Shown here piece after piece: positions 51,738 through 61,375 of a DNA stretch of 64,000 nt (position 1 is the stretch's first letter; every line of letters starts with the position of its first letter). The stretch is from Tubulanus polymorphus (lineage: Eukaryota > Nemertea > Palaeonemertea > Tubulaniformes > Tubulanidae): contig NC_134026.1 in NCBI RefSeq assembly GCF_964204645.1, positions 26,554,650 through 26,618,649 on the forward strand, read 5' to 3'. Under the pieces are notes generated by a model. That model saw nothing but the letters and a program-made list of their open reading frames with translations. It made no database searches and was not told where the DNA came from. Made by a program: the position numbers and the translations under genes.

Positions 51738-54087
51738 TCAGATCTCGTTAATTGTTGCAAGAATTGTGTTCATCATCACTTCAGCTGAATCGATGTATGA
51801 TTCATAGGCATAGAACTCTGCATCAGTGAGTTGGCGTACAGAAAAGCAACGGAATACATCTGTATTCTGATCATAATTACCAATACACCTACGAATACCA
51901 TTATTGAATGTAGTTCCATAATTCGAATAATGTTCAAAATAGTAAACGAATAATGTTCAAAATAGTAAATAAGTCTTGTGATTTGGTACATACTTATGTA
52001 TTTTTCCAGCTTCCATTTGAGATATGCCACGATCCTTAAAAACAAAGAGAAAGAATTCAACCGGTGCATTCAGTGACATATATACAAAACGTCAGAAATA
52101 TTTCATACAACTCACAATTTCATAAAAGATGCATTGTACAGTATCCTCTCTATCTGATAGTCTAAATGATCTGTATGAATGATCTATACCAACAGACCTC
52201 AATTCACCGAATATTTCAAATATCATGTTCATTTGACTGTTCAGTTGTGACCATATTTTCATCTTAGTAATTGATGCAGGTACAACTCTCAATCCAATAC
52301 TATCATTCTTAGGTTTTTTTATTGGTTTTGGTTGAGGCCAAGCATCTCCAGCTGGACCAGGTCGAGAATTCTATAAAAAAGGATGGACAGTACGTGCCTT
52401 GCGACATGCATTGTGCTCTACAACTTTATAGTTGTGTTTTCTTTTACAATATGATTGAAATGAGTGTGGATAAAAATGGACTGAGTAATTTTCAGATTCT
52501 GGGTACTAGACATGTTCCCAGTTGAGCGGCCTTGTGATACGAGGTGCTGCCGCTATGTTAACCGTCAGCGGATTTTTCATACACTAACATGAATCGACTC
52601 TGGCAATCGAGTTGCACGTGCTGCCGGTTGATTGCCAGGGTAGATTCTTGTTAGTGTACGAAAAATCCGCTAACGGCTAATATAGCGGCAGCACCTCATA
52701 ACGTAACGAGTCGTTACGTAGACCATCTTTAGTCGCCCGCGACGGCGTCGGCGTGAGACTGGTCACACGTTCTACTTTAGTCGACGCAATGCGATTTCTT
52801 TTCCCAGCCGTTATAGCGCTCAGTAGGCTGGACTGTCAAAACGGGACCTGTGAGGCGCATCACACGATTGGATTTCGATTAACCATGGACTCTATCCATG
52901 GATTAACTTACCGTTTGATAATTATCTGTTGGTTTAGTGAGTATACTCATAGTCTGATTGATACAGTGTGAGGATTGATTTTGTTTACTCTGATAGTTGA
53001 TAGCAGAAGTAACCGATGCATTGTAGTGTTGAGTTGATTCAACTTGTTGCCAGGATGATGTTTGCCGATAATTTCCTAATTGTTTTCTAAATAGAAAGAT
53101 ATCACACTCCATAGTTTCATTTCCTTCATTAACAATAAAAACAAAGACATTTTCCTACCTGTTCTTAGCGGTATTATTTGCGCTTGTTTTTGCTATTTGT
53201 GTTGGTGTTGGAAGCAGTCTGGGAACTTTATTGTGGGAATAATTTGGTTTGGAAGACATCGAGCTAAATGGGAAAAAAGTAGTTTAATTACTGCAGCAGG
53301 TCACCAATTGAAATTTATATCACATTTTACCAGGATTCCATAGTGTGATTCAAGGGTTCAAATCCTTTATTCCGTTTGTTCCATCCTACAATTGTATAAT
53401 GCAGACGAAAAAGCTAACTTTCGATAAACTCGCTAATATCAGAGAATTCAACATTTTACTGTGCGTAGTTTTATCCCATACCGTTATTCTGAGGTTCTGG
53501 TAGATTTTGTTGCTGCCCTGCAGTATATCGAGGGGGCAGTGTTGTCTCATTGGGTATTTGTTTTATCAATTGCTGAGGAGGTTTTGGAACGAATTTAGCC
53601 ACTGCATTTGATGACGGATGCTGAATATTTGAAGTGTTAGTTGGTTTCCTTGGTAGTGCACTTTGATAGATCGCATGGTTCTTCCATTGAGTGGAATTGT
53701 AAGTTGAACTGTCGAACTCATCTAGAGTATTTTGTTGGTAAATAGAACTGAGTGTTGCAGACGTCGATGGTGGTCTTTTAGGTTTAGCCAAGCCTTATAA
53801 TTTGGATTAAAAAAATTACAATAGAATATTAGAAAGAGTCCACAGGGGTTGAGTTTTGCTAGATTGCCTCCGCACAGCACAGTTTTGAACTTACTTGCCG
53901 GGGTTGGGGCGTTTGTTAATGATGCTGGGTTATTTGTTTGGCTCATCGGATAGGCATACAAGGCTTGTCTTGGTTTCTTTCGATTGAAAATGGGAACAAT
54001 CGTTTTTTGGTTTGATTTTGCTGGAATGGAAGAATACGATACAATCGGGACTCGAGTGGAGGTGAGAAAATTCAACGAAAAAGTCAT
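51738..54087 (-). CDS. SPATA22: SPATA22-like meiosis protein
   Basis: SPATA22 partners MEIOB on single-stranded DNA with RPA and is needed for meiotic recombination. Exons in transcription order: 53895-54087, 53482-53793, 53159-53263, 52912-53086, 52116-52370, 51994-52034, 51738-51888, about 410 residues. Similarity is strongest at the C-terminus: LRVVPASITKMKIW, then DTVQCIFYEI, DRG and KIHKCIGNYDQ, FRCFSVR, ending in a helical tail. An N-terminal VPIFNRKKPRQAL block also matches the vertebrate start. The middle is low-complexity (Pro, Gln, Asn, Ser), as in relatives. One junction (53482 to 53263) does not keep phase (1 versus 2), so a small exon of 3n+1 bases is probably missed. The intron 52371-52911 holds a 157-bp foldback. 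Assigned from remembered family sequence; alignment would confirm. Confidence 0.75.
51924..51969. repeat. 23-bp tandem duplication in the last SPATA22 intron
   Basis: The unit cgaataatgttcaaaatagt plus aaa occurs twice head to tail, 51924-51946 and 51947-51969. It lies in the short intron before the last coding exon, near the branch-point side. Confidence 0.85.
52541..52697. mobile_element. 157-bp foldback (MITE-like) element with 68-bp arms
   Basis: Arms 52541-52608 and 52630-52697 are inverted repeats with 7 mismatches in 68 bases, around a 21-base loop. The outer ends start GAGGTGCTGCCGCTAT. There is no open frame. It lies in an intron of the minus-strand SPATA22 gene. No clear target-site duplication was seen at its ends. 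A transcript of either strand would form a long hairpin. Confidence 0.8.
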
Positions 54088-54149
54088 CAACAACCACCAG
54101 GCCGGCCGTCGTCGACGAGACACGCAGGAGGCAGAGATGATAATCAAAT

Positions 54150-54605
54150 ATGATTTATAATATATTGATAGGTAAGAGAGGTTTCAGTATATCAGTATGT
54201 CGCATTTCCGGGGTAACCAACACGACGACATACCTGCCGACATCGCTAGGTTTATTAAATGAATTTGAAACTGAATGGAACTCTTCTCTGAAGCACGTGA
54301 TATCATTGATCCGTGACAGGCCCAGATGCCGAGTTAAATGCAAGTCAGCGATGCGAGTGGCATGGTATAATCGATGGTTCGAATCCCACGATCGTGAATA
54401 CCCTTGCTTGCCACAGACAATTTATTTGCCTTTACGGGATGAATATATATTGCCATGGGATGGCCGAGTGAAAGCATCTTCAAGCTATCTCGCCCGGGTT
54501 AGGCACAATTTGGAAGAGGTATTTTCAGCATACGGGTACGAAATGCGAGAAACAGCACCATCATTGGATTTTCACACACACAACGACGAATCAAGTCTAC
54601 ATTAA
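54150..54605 (+). CDS. unrecognised 151-residue ORF, head-to-head with SPATA22
   Basis: A single open frame from an ATG preceded by an in-frame stop (54141-54143). The protein opens MIYNILIGKRGFSIS, has ETEWNSSLKHVISLIRDRP, several Cys (RPRCRVKCKS), a Trp/Tyr-rich middle (VAWYNRWFES), and DEYILPWDGRVKASS, then an amphipathic helix YLARVRHNLEEVF. I do not recognise a family. It begins 63 bases from the SPATA22 start on the other strand and ends 360 bases before the convergent stop of the next gene. Its length and non-repetitive composition favour a real gene, but it has no introns and could be a chance frame or a first exon. Confidence 0.45.
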   Translation: MIYNILIGKRGFSISVCRISGVTNTTTYLPTSLGLLNEFETEWNSSLKHVISLIRDRPRCRVKCKSAMRVAWYNRWFESHDREYPCLPQTIYLPLRDEYILPWDGRVKASSSYLARVRHNLEEVFSAYGYEMRETAPSLDFHTHNDESSLH

Positions 54606-54630
54606 CAATGACTACTTTACTTAGGCAAAT

Positions 54631-54636
54631 TTTATT
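54631..54636 (-). terminator. polyadenylation hexamer for the minus-strand gene at 54966-56959
   Basis: TTTATT on the plus strand is AATAAA on minus, 330 bases downstream of the TAG stop at 54966-54968. It is the most plausible signal I see for that gene. Confidence 0.35.
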
Positions 54637-54965
54637 TCATAAGCAGTGTATAGCTACAATTTTGAAATAATTTAATGATTTGAACTGAATACTTTTACAT
54701 AAATTTTTAACAGTGGAACCAAAGGTTATAATTATTATAGGCTATGGAAATGAACTGATTTATCAAAAGGTGACAAGTGTCAAGATTTTTCAATTAAAAT
54801 GATTATTAAAGTAAGATTGCACAGACCCTGATAAGCTCTCTTGATGTCGTACAATGTGTTAAGAAATTAATGGCTATGCATCGTAACAATATAACAGTTT
54901 AAACTATACAACCATACACCGGTTTATAACGCTAATGATTAACTGATCAAACTTAATAAGAGAGG

Positions 54966-56959
54966 CTACATAATGGAGTCATCCAAACAATGAACAGGGA
55001 ATTCCTTGGGTGGAACATCAATGATAAGACAGCTATCATCACCGACGTACGTAACACTGTCATCGAGTTCTTCAATTAAAGCTATATCCTCATCGATAAC
55101 AATTGCACGCTCTTTTGGCTGAACTTCCTTACGAACTAGAACTTGGTAGGATTTGCCTTCAGCATCCACACGATTCTCAAACTGTTCGATCATTTCGCGT
55201 TTAATGTGAACCAATGGAACACCGGTAGACAATGTTGAAAACTGTTCCATGGTTTGATCAACAGCCGATTGAAACTCGACATTGGCATCTACTTCCTGAA
55301 AGGATATAGGAACATGATATCTTTATCTTTCAATAAGCGGCCAATTGCACTACAGAGTACAACAGTGGTTGCAAAGGGCCCACTGATCCATATCTGGTTA
55401 TCACATGAGCTGAGGGATTGTGAAAGTTTGCTAACATTAACTAAATCAGAAATTAATTATCATCTATGTAGATGTACTCCATAATTTTAAGGTTTAGCGA
55501 AACAACCAAAGGCGTAGCATATTCGCAATGAAGAAGACAATAACGAGACAATGAAAGGACTAATATGCCCATGGCTTCTAAATACTACTATCCCTACAAC
55601 AGTAAGAATATTCCTAGAGTAGCCGTGTTAACCTGGTTTAAAGTAAGTAACGAGACGAGTAGTACTATATAGGTTAACTATTTAACAGTAAGAATCTAAC
55701 TTACTTGCTTAATTTTTTTTGATTGAGCTTTTGATGGGGTAGTCCTTTCTGATTTAGGCTTCAGATTTTCCTGCAAATGCGGCAAAGAGAAAATACAAAC
55801 TTATCACAAATAAAGTGGGGCAAATACAGTATAAAAAAGTATATCATACATCCTGGATAAGACCCATTTCTACGAGTATTGGTCTCATTCTATAATTAAG
55901 GGTTATTGTATCCAACAATCTCCCCCTCGAGTATCTTGTCATTCGTGTATATTTCGTTCGATTTGTCCCCACGTAACGATATAACTCTTTACCACTGGCC
56001 GTTGTTGCTAAGCCTTTAGATCCTACAATCAAATTTTACAGTTAACACTGGGTGGCAAATTCATATAATTGATCAGAACACACAGAGACTTAATGAATAT
56101 TTTTCAGTCAAACTCACCACAATCTTGTTTGGTTGCGTGTTTAAAACCAGCACTAGAGCTGTCACCCATGTTGTTACTGAAATCCCGAAATCTATCTTGC
56201 ACTGTTTTTGTCACCTCTCCCTTGTGAAAGGCTTCCAAACATCGCAGTTCTATTGTACCAAGTTTTTTTCTCCTCGCTTTTTCACACCTGTCTTTCTGGA
56301 ATAAACAGAAAATAAATGTTTAAAAGCAATGCAGGCTTATGCATAAATACAAACTCAAAACAGGGGTGAAAACAAACTAACCTCACTTTCTGAGAATCTT
56401 GGCAGAGTAAACAATAACTCTCTATGAACACCTTCTCCATCTGTATAGCCATCTACAGTCCTACAATATTACAATCATAATACATTTATAGGCGGTATAG
56501 ATAACACAAGAGGATACTGATAAGGCCGGAAAAATATTCTATAAGGTATGGGCCAAATTTGACTCTGTGGTCCAACTGTTTTCTACAGATATCTACGAGA
56601 TACTTTACCAACACTTTCCAAATTTGAGTGGTTTGTTCCATATGTATATCCCATCAATATAAAGTTCATACCATGCTACACCGCTGCATTTGGGATTAAC
56701 CTCAATTTTGTAAGGCGTTACCGGCCATTCCTAAACAAAAAAGTCTATTCAGTCAAATTATATTCTCAAAATCGTAAGTAAATAATATTTGGCATTTAGA
56801 TACCTGACATACCTGAACTTCTGGTTCCGTTGTTTTGACAGTGTATGTCCATTTTGTGTTGATTTTACTTTCTATGTATATCTGTCCATCATGATGATAT
56901 TCTTCGAGCGCTGAACCACCAACTTTAACAAATAAATCAAAGTACTTGCCTAATCCCAT
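54966..56959 (-). CDS. unrecognised 343-residue protein with SUMO-interacting-like motifs
   Basis: Exons in transcription order: 56813-56959, 56672-56730, 56382-56460, 56118-56295, 55850-56022, 55705-55770, 54966-55295; all phases agree. Residues 1-95 look like a beta-rich domain (FDLFVKVGGSALEEYHHDG, IYIESKIN, then VDGYTDGEG), recalling fungal DUF7918-type folds; this is only an impression. Residues about 96-155 are charged (RRKKLGTIELRCLEAFHKGE). Residues about 155-213 are Tyr/Arg-rich (KYTRMTRYSRGRLLD). After a basic linker (KSERTTPSKAQSKKIKQ) the acidic C-terminus holds IVIDEDIALIEELDD, VTYVGDDS and CLIIDV, which are hydrophobic cores followed by acids, as in SUMO-interacting motifs. Probably nuclear. 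It shares a short upstream region with KANSL3 in divergent orientation. Confidence 0.72.
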
Positions 56960-57413
56960 GGTAGGCGCGCGTCAGATGATTCAAATTCCCCTCCTCGTGT
57001 AAAAAAGTCACTTTCGTAGAGCAGAGCCAGTCACTGTTTAATTGCAGCGCCAAGCGCATGAGTAGAAACATTTAGGCCTATATCACTTTTTACTGATTGA
57101 ATATACTCAAATGAGTGTATTCTAAACACGGAAAAATAAGAAAGATCGAATAGGTAATACTGAAATGAAAAGAAATCCCATTAATAAACTTAATTGATTT
57201 AATAAGGGTACGGTTCTCGGCGGTAGATAGCATAAATTTTGCCAACATGGCGTCGTTTGCGTTCTGATTCATATTGATTTCATATTGTAAGTTCTTTTTT
57301 CCGAGAACCCTCATTTTAAGATGAACTGTAACTGCATGATTGCCTCATATTGATTCTGGTTTTTTCCATTTTAAATGATGTTTCAGTTGATTGTCTGTGG
57401 TCATCGTAAACTT
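56960..57413. promoter_or_regulatory. divergent promoter interval with KANSL3 5' leader
   Basis: The two genes start 454 bases apart in opposite directions. On the plus side, a possible 5' untranslated exon holds CCAACATGGCGTC near 57243 and a short upstream frame, and ends at donor gtaagt (57288). The matching acceptor is tttcag ending at 57386. No TATA box is evident. Confidence 0.4.
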
Positions 57414-60400
57414 ATGATGTTGGCGACAAAACCATTCAAATCGGATTTGTGGCTCCACAGTCATCGAATTCAAAATGCAGTTGGTGATGAAAGGATTGAT
57501 GTTGTTTTACTCGATCATTCCTATTCGAAAGCCTGGAGTTCTCACCCGGATGCTAGTAATGCTAGGCCAGCCAAACTACTGTATATGCAGCCGTTCATGA
57601 GACAATCTGAACCTACAACCAGCAGGAGCCCGAGGTAAGAATAAGATTTAATTAATTGCTCTACTAAGTTACACTTACAGTGAGAGTGACCAATTTTAAC
57701 AGATATGATATTTTTATGATATATCACAATTTTTCATAGTGAACATGATGATATAATCGATGTTACAAGTGAACCGAAGCAGACAGTGTCTCAATTTGAT
57801 TCAAATAAATCTCACACAATTATGAATGAATGCGAACGCCATGTTAATTTCGCTCGCCTCGATGAGGGTTCGGATGATTGGGAAGAAACAGTATGCAGAA
57901 CCGGCTGGTCTATTCAGCAAAATAGATTATTCAATAAAGTAGTCAAAACATTACAAGGTGATCGCTTAGCGAGACTTACGTATAGAAAGGTCAGTTTGTT
58001 AAGATATTCTTTCTGAGAATTATTACATTTTAGATTTAAGATTTTTGTATGTATATTGATAATTTCTATTTTTAGACTTCTAATGAACCTATAAAAAGAC
58101 GGATTCATGTTGATAAGACAGCAAGAAGGATAAGACATGCTTTAGCTTCAGTATCTTGGGTTAGTCTTGACTTTATATGCCTATATTATTGATTTGACCC
58201 ATTTCATTCAAATTATATGTCTACATTGATATTTCATCACCTTGCGTATAGGAACCAAAATTGACTCAGTGGCTGCACAGAATGCTCATTGAATATCTCA
58301 GTCAACCGTTGCTCGCTACTTATCTTGATGTATTGCAGACTCTAAAAGCAAAGGTATTTTTCATGAAATCTGTTTTTATTTCATAACCGACTGATCAAAT
58401 ATGAGTTTATATTTAATGAGTACAGGTGGCTACAACTGAATGAGTGAAGTTTCCTGTATTTCTCTATTTAGGTTCCTAGTTTCATTGAGAAGATGATTGA
58501 GTCATCACTCAATCCTTCGGTGTCTGGTAAAACTTCTACGGATGCATTAAGCTTGCTGCTGAAACGCGTCTGGGATCCAGTCACTTGTAATTTATCCACA
58601 AAATCTGTAAGGGCCTACTACTATCTGTGAGCAAAACAAAACGTTTGCTCTCTTAATACCTTCGGTATGAGTGATAATGGAGTTAATCAATATTCAATTA
58701 TTGTCATTTACAGCAGCGTTTACCGGGAAATCCACTTCTCGTGATCGCTCCATCTGGTCCTGTACAGAATGTGAATACACGTCGAAATCGATTCTGGAAT
58801 TCTCAGCTTTCAAATCTCGGTAAAGTAATCCCAGTTATGATGCACAATCTGGGCAACAACAATGGCGCAGGGCTTCATGTGTCTCAATGCCTCGAGAACA
58901 TTGTTGGAGCTGTAAAGACTAAAATAATGGAGGTAAGCCATTCAATCATGCGATTCCTTTTCGATGGTCATTGAAGACATCTACATCGTATGTTATCATT
59001 TTTCTGTTTCAGTTAAAAGGACATTTTCCACAACGACCTTTGGTCTTGATTGGTTGGAATATTGGAGCCTTGGTTGCACTTCATGTGAGTTTATGGCATT
59101 TATTCTGGGTGTCTGCGCTAAACTTTGTTCACTAAAGAATTAGTGTGAAAATTAGATTTTTGTTTATTCTAAGGTATCATTGAGTGAAATGGTGGCAGCC
59201 ATTGTATGTCTTGGTATGCCATTTAATGGTATAGATGGAGGAAGAGGGGTAAGGAAATAAAATGAATTAATTAAATGGTCAATGTTTGATACACATTCCT
59301 TCAAAATATAATTTTCATTCATCTCAACTCTAGGGTATCGATGACCCTATTTTGGATACCAGGGCACCAACGCTTTATGTTCACGGTCAAAATTCCACAA
59401 CTGGCAGCATTGATGATATTGAAGACTTACGAGAGAAAATGAAAGTTGAAAATGGACTAGTTGTAGTTGGTGGTGCTGATGATATGCTGAGGATGACTAA
59501 GGCGAAGAAAAAACAAGAAACGATAACACAAGCTGTAGTAGACAGAGCTATCCAGGTAAGCCTTATTACATTGTCTTATTTTGGTGAATTCATCGTCTTA
59601 TGGAATTGAAATGATTATTTCCTCTAATTCTAGGAAGAAATGGCTGATTTTCTTGGCAGCATTCTCAGTCAGAATGGCAACTTAGCACAGGAAAGCCCAG
59701 AAAGCTCATCTGATGTCGAGTCAAAGAGAAGATATGTGAGAAAAGTTAGAGGTTCCAGTCCCCCTAAAGGTCTTCCTCTTAAGGTGTGTAGCTTGGTGTG
59801 CCGGTACATGAATTATGAATATGTATAAGATCAAATGATTTTAAAAGTTCTTTGTTATCATGTTTTACAGAAACCAGTAACTTACATGCGTTCAGATCTA
59901 ACCAATCGTCAGAACGCTACCGGTAACATCATTGGTTTAACGTCACAATCTGGTTTAAATCAATTGCAGCAAAATTTTGGAGGTATCTATCAAAGAATGG
60001 CGTTCATTTAGTTCTTCCCTTCGATTAAGTTTTGCATAAAATTATTGCGGTGTATCTTATTTTCAATAGGGCGACGCATGTATATCAAGCGACCATTGAA
60101 TAATGCTAGTGATTTATCAGCACCACCTGCAAAACAGAGAAGGACTGTTTTACCGCAAAATACTACATCAAGTTTAGGAGGTTCGGTGAAACAGAGATTC
60201 AGTGCTGAAAAGCCTTTATTGACTCCATCAAGCGTTTTGCAAGCCGCGATCAGAGCATCAAATCTTTCGCCGTCACAAATAACTGAGATTCGACCGAATT
60301 CTGTTTCAAATCCTGCGTCTAATGTTTTGCCACCGGGTACAACGTATTATACAGTTCATCATACCGGATCCACTCCGACAACGGCTTCAGCTGCGCAATC

Positions 60401-60950
60401 TACACAAATATATCAACTCTTATCTAATATCCCGAAGGTCTCACGAATACCCGGTAATCGCAATGAACTACAATATCACGATTTTCCATTGACAACATCA
60501 ACATTTACGAATTCGACCACAAAAATTACCGACATCGGAATCAGTTCACAGAATACAAAACTCTTAACTCATGCAGTCAACTCGTCACGAGCTTTCGACA
60601 GCCCTTCGAATGTCAGTCCCGATATTCGAAATGTAAAGCCTATTATTGTTAGCTCGGAGCGGCTCGGATATGTTTCTTCTCTTATAGACTCTAAACAGCC
60701 CAGCAAAGAACCAGTAAGGTCATACATCTCCGCTGCGTCAGTGGGTTCTACTTCTAGACCTTCGTCTCCTACAGTCTCTTATCGGTCTATCAATATCGGT
60801 AATAATAGCACTGCTTCTAAAAACACTTTTTCGACAAAAGTGCATACCCCAATGACGTCCTATACGACTACACCAAAAACTGTTCTCCCAACAGCGATTT
60901 CAGCGACAAGGACTCGTAAGATAAAAACACCCAAACAAATTGATATGTAA
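57414..60950 (+). CDS. KANSL3: KAT8 regulatory NSL complex subunit 3
   Basis: KANSL3 is part of the NSL complex with the acetyltransferase MOF/KAT8, acting at promoters and on spindles. Exons: 57414-57634, 57740-57989, 58076-58159, 58252-58353, 58472-58606, 58714-58932, 59013-59084, 59174-59248, 59334-59555, 59634-59783, 59871-59982, 60070-60950, about 840 residues. Signatures: [43 protein letters not shown], and the alpha/beta-hydrolase region with [52 protein letters not shown] and [15 protein letters not shown]. The nucleophile elbow reads GWNIG, with Asn where an active hydrolase has Ser, as in the family. The last exon encodes a Ser/Thr-rich disordered tail. Start: ATG pair at 57414/57417 after a likely acceptor at 57386; an upstream in-frame ATG at 57375 exists but would lie in that intron. 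AATAAA at 61016-61021. Confidence 0.93.
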
Positions 60951-61015
60951 GAATTGTACTCATTTTATTGTGTGTGTGTGTATACATTTAAAATCCATAA
61001 TGTCAATTCATTGAA

Positions 61016-61021
61016 AATAAA
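61016..61021 (+). terminator. KANSL3: KANSL3 polyadenylation hexamer
   Basis: AATAAA 66 bases after the stop codon at 60948-60950, preceded by a TG-rich tract. It is the first signal downstream. Confidence 0.6.
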
Positions 61022-61375
61022 GAATAGTTCAGTTTTGAAATGTTTATGAGCGTTTGTTAAGCTGTAGAGGAATGGTTTCAACTCTGGTATTATTACGCAA
61101 TGCAATCGCCGTTTCACTAGTGGATTATTGATCGATCTTCGTTTTCAATGTCACCATCATAGCAACATTTTAGCGTAGTAATATCAACAGGTGCTCTTTC
61201 ATAGGAGTTAATGACGAGTCCTCCAATCATATAATATGTTTCTTATTATCAGTATCAATTCATGTAGCTATATCAAAGCACTTTCCATTTCGAGAATAGC
61301 TTAAAGTTACTACAAAAAATTGTTGTTTATTTGGACGCGGAGAGTGCACTGGTCGGTAGCGCTTTAACAAACAAC

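Noticed and set aside
52753-52971. 72-codon plus-strand frame beside the foldback
   Set aside because: Lies inside a SPATA22 intron and overlaps its exon in antisense; it includes palindromic non-coding sequence and has no domain.
54320-54400. tRNA-like B box (GGTTCGAATCC at 54376-54386)
   Set aside because: The flanking bases do not form the T stem (GATGG against CCCAC does not pair well) and no acceptor stem, D arm or anticodon arm fits. It lies inside an open reading frame.
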